Below, piece after piece: positions 1 through 6,673 of a DNA stretch of 64,000 nt. The stretch's first letter is position 1. Each line of letters begins with the position of its first letter. The stretch spans positions 158,268-222,267 of the forward strand of contig MKTL01000016.1 of the NCBI GenBank assembly GCA_001897605.1, given 5' to 3'. The translations under genes were made by a program, and so were the position numbers. The stretch comes from Clostridiales bacterium 38-18 (GTDB lineage: Bacteria; Bacillota; Clostridia; Peptostreptococcales; Acidaminobacteraceae). The notes below the pieces were generated by a model. It saw only the letters and a program-made list of their open reading frames with translations. It was not told where the DNA came from and searched no databases.

Positions 1-30
1 CAAAATTAAAATTATCAGTGAGAAGGAGAG

Positions 31-397
31 ATCTGCTCCGAATCCGGTTAGTAAACTAAAGGATTCTCCGCAGATCATACAACCACCCATTTCCATAGGC
101 TCATGATCAAAATTATAATTATGAGTAGGGTGAAAAAAGAATTGTGAAGTTGATTAATCTGCTCCGAATCCGGTTAGTAAACTAAAGGATTCTCCACAGA
201 TAAATCAACTCCCCAATTCTAGAGACTCATGATCAAAATTGTAATTATGAGCAAGATGAAAAAGGAATTGTGGGGTTCATTTAACTGCTCCAAATCCGGT
301 TAGTAAACTAAAGGATTCTCCACAGATAAATCAACTCCCCAATTCTAGAGGCTCATGTTCAAAATTATAATTATGAGTAGGGTGGAAAAGGAATTGT
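31..397. repeat. Three tandem ~126-bp long-palindrome units
   Basis: Three copies of a hairpin core lie at 31-75, 157-201 and 283-327, exactly 126 bp apart. Each core reads ATCTGC, GAATCC, TTAGT, AA, ACTAA, GGATTC, GCAGAT (copies 2 and 3 have CAGAT), so the arms pair. The pairing extends outwards in copies 2 and 3 through AGTTGATT/AATCAACT and AGAATTG/CAATTCT, giving a stem-loop of about 85 nt. Between cores there is a second short palindrome, CTCAT...ATGAG. The array starts near the window edge, so more copies may lie to the left. No ORF runs through it. It resembles a mobile-hairpin or REP-type repeat. Function unknown. Confidence 0.85.
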
Positions 398-440
398 CTT
401 TAACATAGCAGGCAAAGATTTTATAACATTGACTATAATA

Positions 441-580
441 AAACCCGTATAACATTAACCTCGGAGATTCCTTTGCGAAGCAACCGGAATTGGAGAGGTT
501 GATGTTATACGGGTTTTAGTCACAGTTAGCAAATTCCTTTGCGAAGCAACCGGAATTGGAGAGGTTGATGTTATACGGGT
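441..580 (-). terminator. Probable terminator of the desulfidase-like gene
   Basis: On the minus strand, copies of AAACCCGTATAACATCAACC (from the 66-bp repeats) can pair with GGTTAATGTTATACGGGTTT at 441-460, followed by TTATTATAG. The result is a long GC-containing stem with a short U tract just downstream of the minus-strand gene ending at 605. The 66-bp duplication provides two alternative 5' arms. Confidence 0.5.
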
Positions 581-598
581 TTTAGCCACAGTTAGCAA
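467..598. repeat. Two tandem 66-bp repeats
   Basis: A 66-bp unit beginning ATTCCTTTGCGAAGC occurs at 467-532 and 533-598, and the first 8 bp recur at 599-606, where they run into the stop codon of the following minus-strand gene. The copies differ by one base. Each carries TTGC/GCAA and ATTCC/GGAAT arms and ends with GATGTTATACGGGTTTT, which pairs with AAACCCGTATAACAT at 441-455. This is a recent duplication of a 3'-untranslated hairpin. Confidence 0.85.
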
Positions 599-604
599 AT
601 TCCT

Positions 605-1921
605 TTACTCTGCGATATGATCAAGCATCACATTGAGAATGACATGATCGACTGTATCCATAGCGTGTCGTGATAAAACGCCTAGATTTTTAATGGTCGC
701 ATCAGCTGTTTTTGCGATAATGCCGTTGCCATCTGGTACGGTAACGCCACTCATAGAAAGTAGTGCCGATTGAACTGCTGCAGATGCGGAGGTCGCAAGC
801 TTGAGAGAGCAGCCAACCTTTGCGCCATCACAGATCATGCCAGTTGTGTTGGCAATCATGTTTTGGATGGCCCCTTCTAGCTGAGGGCGATTCGCACCCA
901 TTAGCCATGCGAGGGCTACTGAGGCGCCTGTACCAGCTGCAACGCCACAGCCACAGAGAGCTGAAAGTCTTCCGATGTTGCTTTTGATAACTCCGTTAAC
1001 GAGGTGACTGATGGCAGCAGCTCGTGCTAATTTATCATCCGAAACAATGTGCGTATTGGCATATGCCACTACAGGTAAAAGTGCAGTAATGCCATTATTG
1101 CCACTGCCATTACTGCTCATAACAGGCAGAGGTGTTCCTGCCATTCGAGCATCTGAAGCTGCTGCGGTTAGTATCATTGAACGATTCATTAGGTCATCAG
1201 ACAAAATGCCCTTGTTGATATTCTTTTGTAGAGATCTGCCAACCTCCATACCACAAGTATTTGCCAAGCCAAACTCTGCTATTTTACGATTCATTTCAAA
1301 GCCTTCGTTGAGAAAGCTGATTTCCTCAAAGGGAAGGGTTTCAACGGCATCTATCAAATCAATTATTGGATAATCATAAAGGGGATTTCTACTGCATGAA
1401 GGCGCAGTAGGTGGTTCATCAAGAATAATTTCGCTATTGGTTTCAATTCTTGAAAAGTGATCGTGCCGGCTGTCGATGATTGCGCGGCTGTAGACTGTAC
1501 CATCAGAAATTTTTGCATCGATATAGACTTTCTTTTCGGTATCAGCAATTCTTAAGTAAATTCGCTTAGTTTCCATAAGCTGATACGCAGTTTTTATTGT
1601 TCGCTTTGTGACGTTCTTGAAGACCTCTAGACCATCAGCAGAATTACATGCAGTGACGCCAAGCGCAACCGCAAGCATTAATCCCACTTCATCAGTACCA
1701 GGAATGCCAACAGCAAGACCATTCTTAAAAATATTAGGGCTAACGGAGACTTCAATGATTAAATTCTCATTTGCGATGTCAAGTGACCCTTTAAAATGTG
1801 ACTTCGCCATAGCAACAGCTAAAGCGACAGCAACTGGTTCGGTACATCCCATCGCAGGTTTTACTTCTTCTTTTAAAGTATCAATAATCATCTTTGAAAA
1901 TGGTAAGACAGCACTTCTCAT
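605..1921 (-). CDS. L-cysteine desulfidase-like protein (UPF0597/CyuA/CdsB family)
   Basis: 438 residues, the full length of the family. It is predicted to break L-cysteine down to pyruvate, ammonia and sulfide with a [4Fe-4S] cluster, in the cytoplasm. The family signature EVKPAMGCTEPVAVALA with C26 is near the N-terminus. C323/C325 (LCGCG), C364 and C371 (MICDGAKVGC) fit the cluster ligands, with the glycine-rich GTGAS segment beside them. The start is ATG at 1921 with GGGAGG 5 nt upstream. The gene stands alone behind a sigma-54 promoter. SigL-dependent cysteine desulfidase genes are known in clostridia (cdsB of C. difficile), which supports a role in cysteine catabolism. The related annotation 'serine dehydratase alpha family' is the main alternative for substrate. 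Confidence 0.88.
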   Translation of the reverse strand: MRSAVLPFSKMIIDTLKEEVKPAMGCTEPVAVALAVAMAKSHFKGSLDIANENLIIEVSVSPNIFKNGLAVGIPGTDEVGLMLAVALGVTACNSADGLEVFKNVTKRTIKTAYQLMETKRIYLRIADTEKKVYIDAKISDGTVYSRAIIDSRHDHFSRIETNSEIILDEPPTAPSCSRNPLYDYPIIDLIDAVETLPFEEISFLNEGFEMNRKIAEFGLANTCGMEVGRSLQKNINKGILSDDLMNRSMILTAAASDARMAGTPLPVMSSNGSGNNGITALLPVVAYANTHIVSDDKLARAAAISHLVNGVIKSNIGRLSALCGCGVAAGTGASVALAWLMGANRPQLEGAIQNMIANTTGMICDGAKVGCSLKLATSASAAVQSALLSMSGVTVPDGNGIIAKTADATIKNLGVLSRHAMDTVDHVILNVMLDHIAE

Positions 1922-1955
1922 AAAAACCTCCCAAGCATTCTTGTTTTAATATAAG

Positions 1956-1971
1956 TGCAAAAGACGTGCCA
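1956..1971 (-). promoter_or_regulatory. Sigma-54 (-24/-12) promoter
   Basis: The minus strand reads TGGCACG-TCTT-TTGCA, a full match to the sigma-54 consensus. GG sits at 1970-1969 and GC at 1958-1957, 12 bp apart. Transcription would start near 1945, about 25 nt before the ATG at 1921. A sigma-54 promoter needs a bacterial enhancer-binding protein, and candidate sites for one lie upstream. No such activator gene is visible in this window. Confidence 0.88.
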
Positions 1972-2076
1972 ACGAGGTGAACAAATAAATTTAGTGGGAC
2001 AAAAATCGTGAATCAAGTAATCGCCATTAGCAACTACAATGGGTCTAAAAGGTGTATTTACAAATTAAGAAGTGAT

Positions 2077-2226
2077 TTTCAATTTGAGATTCAAAATAGG
2101 ATGGGCGTTTTCAAACTGAAAGCTTACGATTAAGATTAAATATTCTCAAAATGAGAAGAAATTTCGAAAAACAAATTCTCATTTTGAGAATTATATACCG
2201 AAATTAATGCCAGTCTCAAATTGAGA
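2077..2226. promoter_or_regulatory. Five spaced 5-3-5 palindromes (enhancer sites)
   Basis: Five 13-bp inverted repeats share the form TYTCA-N3-TGARA: 2077-2089 (TTTCAATTTGAGA), 2109-2121 (TTTCAAACTGAAA), 2144-2156 (TCTCAAAATGAGA), 2177-2189 (TCTCATTTTGAGA) and 2214-2226 (TCTCAAATTGAGA). Start-to-start steps are 32, 35, 33 and 37 bp, about three helical turns each, so the sites face roughly the same side of the DNA. They lie about 130-280 bp upstream of the predicted sigma-54 start site, the usual distance for an enhancer-binding protein. Confidence 0.8.
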
Positions 2227-2264
2227 ATATAAAAGGTGCTGGTGAATTGAGTTAAAAGAAAGGC

Positions 2265-2288
2265 AAAAAAAAATGACGCTTACGCGTC
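2265..2288 (-). terminator. Small intrinsic terminator
   Basis: The minus strand reads GACGC-GTAA-GCGTC followed by A then eight or nine U residues. It would end transcripts from the minus-strand GDPD gene that stops at 2467. The stem is only 5 bp, so strength is uncertain. A second hairpin, CCCCCT-CCA-TAGGGGG at 2364-2379, lies between the gene and this terminator without a U tract. Confidence 0.55.
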
Positions 2289-2466
2289 GGGTGGAATGAG
2301 TACGTTATGAGGAATTATTAACGTTAGTGTTGTCCACAAAGTATTAGAAATTAATAAGGGATTCCCCCTCCATAGGGGGTAATATTAGAATAACACAAAC
2401 CGTTTTAAATTTCAATAGAATATTTATATAAGGCTTGTAATTGAATCATTTAGTAAACTAGAAGTT

Positions 2467-4272
2467 TTATTCAGTTATTATTTGTAAAAAGCTATTGATA
2501 AATGGGCTGTTACCAGACTTAAATATAACTTCTCTTGTAAAGGTTGGATTATCAGTGATGATATTATCTACACCTAGTCGATTCATTCGTTCTATTTCTT
2601 TGACACTGTTGACAGTCCAAACAAATATCCGCTTATTCTGATCGTGTATCTGATTGACTTGTGTCTGATTTACAAATGTTGAGTACATACTAAATAAATC
2701 TATCGATGTGTCTGTCAACATAGTCTTACTAAGTGTATAGGTTATAAGACCTGTTTGAATATCAGAGTCTAAAGCTTTTATTTCACGAAGTGTATCTATA
2801 CTTGTAGAAGTGACGACACATTGAAATTTGAGATCGTATTGTTGTATCAGCTCGACTAGCTGTTTGGTTGAGCTTGGCGAGTTGAGAACGTCTTTGAAAT
2901 CTATATTAATCAAGACTTTTCCTTTAGCAAATGCAATTGCTTCTTCTAATGTTGGAATCTTAGAATCAGAAAAATCAATACTCAGCCAACTTCCCGCATC
3001 CAAATCTTTAATTTCTGAGTAATTAACTTCCCAAATATAACGGTCTAGTCCGGTTGTTCTTTTTAAACTGGAATCATGAAGTAAAACTAAGACCCCATCA
3101 GCTGTGCTTCGTACGTCTATTTCAATGTAATCAACGTTAGTGTCAATTGCTGCTTCAATGGCTACAAGTGTATTTTCAGGATATTCGTGAGAAAACCCTC
3201 TATGGGAAGTAATTTCTATGGCGTCGAAGGAGACCGCGTTTAATACTGAACCATTACGAATCCAATTATAAAATAAGACCGTATCAATAAATAGAATAAA
3301 GACAACAATTATAGTTATCATTTTTCGGGAGGATAATAATTTTAAATTCGGATTTTCTAGACTCGATATGACAGGTCGAAGTGAAAAACTTAATTTATTG
3401 AATAATTGAATTGTAAGAGAAACTTGGCTAATCGTGCTGACATAAACGAAGGTAATGAGAAAAAATAAATCAAATTTCTCCAAAAGTGTCATAAACGCAG
3501 CTGATGAAATTGACTTCTCACTCATCAATCCTATAAAAAAGGCGATTAAGACGATACTGGTTGCATAAATTATTGCAAATATAACAATCAACATAAGCGA
3601 TAATGATAGAGAATAGAGAAATATTAGACATTTTGACTTAAAATTGGTTTTTTTAGATAATGCGTAAGCCTCATTCATGGTAATTTTTTTTGACAAGTAA
3701 TAATCAAAAACAAAATAACGTTTTACAAACCCATAGACGAGTATAATAAGCAGGAAAAGGCCAACGAGATAAAGTAAATGATGTGGCATTTTGTTTAATG
3801 TGTATTTTAAAAGCTTGTTTTTTTGGAATAGGAAGAGAATAGCAGGCAGATTAATTATTATGGTATAAAAAATCAAGGTTGGGATCCATTGCAATGAAAA
3901 CTGGAAGAGAGTTTCTACCATTTTGACTAGGGATGTAGCTAGTAATAAAAAGGGATTTGGTCGTTTTCCAATTAATGCGTAGTAATAAAAGTGAATTAGG
4001 TTATAATATTCAAATAACAGGAATATCATAATAATCAAACCTATAAGCAGGTAAAGCAAAATACTTGTCGGTAATAACATAAAGCTCAATATATTACTGA
4101 AAGTAATAAAGCTAAAATGTGACAGCTTAATTGAAAGCTCTATGATGGAAAGACACAATGGAAACAAGCCAAAAAACATCAGAGAAAAAATGATACCCTG
4201 ATTAATGACGAAAGCCAATATATTTCGAAAGAGATCTTCATATATATTTAGTAGAATTGATTTTTTTTTCAT
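2467..4272 (-). CDS. Membrane-anchored glycerophosphodiester phosphodiesterase
   Basis: About 601 residues. The first ~320 residues are very hydrophobic with roughly eight membrane segments, matching the membrane domain found in front of some Firmicute GDPD enzymes. From about residue 345 comes the GDPD TIM-barrel: TSHRGFSHEYPENTL (catalytic HR and PENT), YIEIDVRSTADGVLVLLHD (metal-binding E/D and catalytic H) and a late VWTVN segment. It should hydrolyse glycerophosphodiesters, or lipoteichoic-acid-related polymers, at the outer face of the membrane. ATG at 4272 is chosen because AAGTGAG lies 7 nt upstream. An in-frame GTG at 4284 has no ribosome site. The gene stands alone. Confidence 0.85.
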   Translation of the reverse strand: MKKKSILLNIYEDLFRNILAFVINQGIIFSLMFFGLFPLCLSIIELSIKLSHFSFITFSNILSFMLLPTSILLYLLIGLIIMIFLLFEYYNLIHFYYYALIGKRPNPFLLLATSLVKMVETLFQFSLQWIPTLIFYTIIINLPAILFLFQKNKLLKYTLNKMPHHLLYLVGLFLLIILVYGFVKRYFVFDYYLSKKITMNEAYALSKKTNFKSKCLIFLYSLSLSLMLIVIFAIIYATSIVLIAFFIGLMSEKSISSAAFMTLLEKFDLFFLITFVYVSTISQVSLTIQLFNKLSFSLRPVISSLENPNLKLLSSRKMITIIVVFILFIDTVLFYNWIRNGSVLNAVSFDAIEITSHRGFSHEYPENTLVAIEAAIDTNVDYIEIDVRSTADGVLVLLHDSSLKRTTGLDRYIWEVNYSEIKDLDAGSWLSIDFSDSKIPTLEEAIAFAKGKVLINIDFKDVLNSPSSTKQLVELIQQYDLKFQCVVTSTSIDTLREIKALDSDIQTGLITYTLSKTMLTDTSIDLFSMYSTFVNQTQVNQIHDQNKRIFVWTVNSVKEIERMNRLGVDNIITDNPTFTREVIFKSGNSPFINSFLQIITE

Positions 4273-4408
4273 AAATACGCTCACTTAATAGTCATTATCT
4301 AATATAATATATAATAAGTAATGAATGTCAATTATTAGCATAAGAATTAAACAGATTACTGAAGCGAATAACTTATGTATTTAAAAAAATATTGAAAGGT
4401 GGTATAAA

Positions 4409-4807
4409 ATGAGTTTAAAGGAAGTTACTTTAAAATTTACCAATGAATTTTCAGGAGAATTAGTTGCGCCAAAGGGTATAGTTAAGATTGGCACTGAAGA
4501 GGGAACCGTTTTACCTTATGATATGTTATTAGGTGCTCTAGGGTCATGCTTATACTCAACCTTTTTAGATATCATGAATAAAAAACGCGTTCCATACGAT
4601 AGAGCTGAGATTCATATCGTAGGTGAAAAAAGAACAGAAGTGCCAACAACGCTTAAATGGGTAAAGGTTGATTTCAAAATAGTTAATCCTGAAAAGGAAG
4701 TTGGCATCGAACAAGCAGTAAAATTAGCGACAGAATATTGCTCAATCTATCAGACGATTTCACATGTGGCTGATATGAGCTATACGTTTAGTATCGTTAC
4801 TGAATAA
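4409..4807 (+). CDS. OsmC/Ohr-family peroxiredoxin-like protein
   Basis: 132 residues, typical of the smaller OsmC-like branch. Two conserved cysteines are present, C47 in LGSCLYSTF and C111 in EYCSIYQTIS. They are the peroxidatic and resolving pair in Ohr/OsmC hydroperoxide reductases. The protein is probably cytoplasmic and reduces organic hydroperoxides or related thiol-reactive compounds. Start ATG has AAAGGTGG 8 nt upstream. It is divergent from the GDPD gene and appears monocistronic. The YhfA-like branch of this family has no proven substrate, so the exact reaction is inferred. Confidence 0.82.
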   Translation: MSLKEVTLKFTNEFSGELVAPKGIVKIGTEEGTVLPYDMLLGALGSCLYSTFLDIMNKKRVPYDRAEIHIVGEKRTEVPTTLKWVKVDFKIVNPEKEVGIEQAVKLATEYCSIYQTISHVADMSYTFSIVTE

Positions 4808-4810
4808 CGA

Positions 4811-4840
4811 AGCTAAGTTAAGCTAAATTAAGCTAAATTA
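4811..4840 (+). repeat. Three 10-bp tandem repeats after a stop codon
   Basis: AGCTAAGTTA, AGCTAAATTA and AGCTAAATTA follow the stop of the OsmC-like gene by a few bases. The array can fold with TTAACTTAAACTTC at 4850-4863, so it may belong to the 3' end of that transcript. Confidence 0.65.
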
Positions 4841-4878
4841 AGCAAAGCTTTAACTTAAACTTCAGGTTAATAAAGAAT

Positions 4879-4976
4879 AATCCTGTAATTAGATAAGATT
4901 CTAGGAGTGTAATGTGCCATTCTAGTGGAAAACTACCATTGCCCGACTTATCTGTGTTACAGGATTTTTTGTTTTT
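4879..4976 (+). ncRNA. Structured RNA element ending in a terminator
   Basis: AATCCTGTAA (4879-4888) pairs with TTACAGGATT (4957-4966), and GATAAG/CTTATC continue the stem inside. The stem encloses about 50 nt containing small hairpins (AATG/CATT and TAGT/ACTA), then a tract of T residues to 4976. It may be only the terminator of the OsmC-like gene, but the long structured apical part is more than a terminator needs. No known riboswitch consensus was recognised. Confidence 0.45.
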
Positions 4977-5046
4977 CGTTTAAGTCTAGTTTAATGATCT
5001 ATACCATTAATGATCTATGTTTCATACAATTTCTGGTTTTATTATA

Positions 5047-5098
5047 CTATCAATATTTATCATTATTCTATCAATATTTATCATTATTTATCAATTTT
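5047..5098. repeat. Two and a half 21-bp AT-rich repeats
   Basis: CTATCAATATTTATCATTATT occurs at 5047-5067 and 5068-5088 with a partial third copy. It lies in the 357-bp spacer 4808-5164, which otherwise holds the structured RNA at 4879-4976 and a hairpin ATCAGT/ACTGAT near 5129-5151 without a clear U tract on the minus strand. Confidence 0.7.
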
Positions 5099-5164
5099 AA
5101 TCGTAATAATTACTACTGAGTATCTTCAGATCAGTTTTTCTTGAAGACTGATTTTAAGTTAAGG

Positions 5165-6511
5165 TTAAAGCTTTCTCGCATTTAGCTCAGATGTGATTTG
5201 GACGAGCTTCGCTTCATCCAGTGTATAGCGCTTTCTAAAATATAGAATAGTGAGAATTAAACCTACCATTGGAAGTACAATCATGATGCTTCTGAGTCCC
5301 AAAAGGGTTGATGCCGTTTGCGTCTGTGCATTCACATCGAGTTTGATGAGATCAATCCCTACGCCTGCCACTAAAACAGAGATCGCTGAGCCCAGCTTAA
5401 CCACAAAGGTTTGAAGCGAGAAAATGACACTTTCTGTTCTGCGATTATTTTTCCATTCGCCATAATCAACGGTATCTGCTAAGAATATGGTGGTTAGAAC
5501 GGTTGCAATTCCAAATCCCATGAAAATGACGACCGCAGCAATTGCTAGTAAAATCATACTTCTAATCGATAGCATCCCGAAGATAAAGAGCATGGTATAA
5601 CCGACAAGCGTGATACCAATCGCAATGGTAAGCAATTTTTTTCTGCCAAATTTTCTTCTGAAAAGTGGCACCAAAGCCATAGAGAGAATCTGAGCAAGTC
5701 CGCCGACCGTACCGAAGATACCAAACAGTGCTGCGTTGCCAATGTCGTACTTAAAATAATAAATGGCAAGCTGTTGCGTGATATAAAGTGAAGAGTTAAA
5801 CATAACGATGGCGATGACCACTATAAGCGCTTGGTCGTTTGTAATCAAAGAATGAAACATTTCCTTGATGGTTGGACTTTTGGTAAATGGCTTTTCCTTT
5901 TCCTTTACGTTTAGCACAGTTATTAAAATAGCGAAGATAAAGAAGATGGCCATAAAGATGGAAAGCTTAGCAAATCCAGCATGTTCACTACCAGAGCCAA
6001 GTAGAGGAACTAATACCATTGTGAGGCCTACTGGTAGTGCAAAGCCTAATCCGGCGCAGCTTCTAGCGATAACAGAAAGCTGCTCTCTTTCCTTGCCATG
6101 AGAGGTAATGGCAGGAATCAGTGACCAATAAGGTATGTCCATCATGGTATAAGTGACACCCCAAATGACATATAATATAGAGCTATAGATTAAGAGCTTG
6201 GAGCCTGTAAAGCTGAGTGGTACTGAGAACATTGCCACTAGAACAACCGCATTGGTAAGGGTTCCGATCAGTAACCAAGGTCGAAACTTACCCAGTGGTG
6301 TCTTCGTTTTCTCGACGACAATACCCATAATTGGATCGTTAAAGGCATCAAACAATCTAGCAGCCATAAAGAGAACGCCAATAAAGGTTGCACTGATACC
6401 GAGTACCGTGTTGTAGTAGTACATCAAAAATCCAGCCACTAAAGAATATACCAAGTCTTTTCCCACAGCGCCAACACCATATGCGCTTTTTTCTTTTGTA
6501 CTTAAGCTCAT
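5165..6511 (-). CDS. GPH-family sugar:cation symporter
   Basis: 448 residues, with about twelve membrane segments. The start, KSAYGVGAVGKDLVYSLVAGFLMYY, and the loop DAFNDPIMGIVVEKTKTPLGKFRPW are hallmarks of the glycoside-pentoside-hexuronide (MelB/YicJ/UidB) transporters. The D-x2-NDP loop is the cation/sugar site region. ATG at 6511 has GGGGG 4 nt upstream. The gene lies downstream of the GH2 glycosidase in the same direction with a 162-bp gap, so it probably imports the glycoside or the sugar cut by that enzyme. It is the last gene of the TetR-GH2-symporter unit. The transported sugar cannot be read from the sequence. Confidence 0.88.
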   Translation of the reverse strand: MSLSTKEKSAYGVGAVGKDLVYSLVAGFLMYYYNTVLGISATFIGVLFMAARLFDAFNDPIMGIVVEKTKTPLGKFRPWLLIGTLTNAVVLVAMFSVPLSFTGSKLLIYSSILYVIWGVTYTMMDIPYWSLIPAITSHGKEREQLSVIARSCAGLGFALPVGLTMVLVPLLGSGSEHAGFAKLSIFMAIFFIFAILITVLNVKEKEKPFTKSPTIKEMFHSLITNDQALIVVIAIVMFNSSLYITQQLAIYYFKYDIGNAALFGIFGTVGGLAQILSMALVPLFRRKFGRKKLLTIAIGITLVGYTMLFIFGMLSIRSMILLAIAAVVIFMGFGIATVLTTIFLADTVDYGEWKNNRRTESVIFSLQTFVVKLGSAISVLVAGVGIDLIKLDVNAQTQTASTLLGLRSIMIVLPMVGLILTILYFRKRYTLDEAKLVQITSELNARKL

Positions 6512-6673
6512 ATTTCCCCCAAAATAAATTTATTAAGTAGTTTGATGGTAATTGATTTCATTCTGCTTAGATGAACAATTTTATACTTCATTTTATGATT
6601 TAAATAGATATCTATTACAACTAATTCAGATGAATATAAAGTGCGATTAATATCAGCTACGATAACTAAATTC

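Noticed and set aside
2364-2379. CCCCCT/AGGGGG hairpin as CsoR-like operator
   Set aside because: The arms and spacing do not match ATACCCC/GGGGTAT and no promoter surrounds it.
4925-5119. 64-residue plus-strand frame
   Set aside because: Begins inside a terminator-like structure and runs through AT-rich repeats; low-complexity translation.
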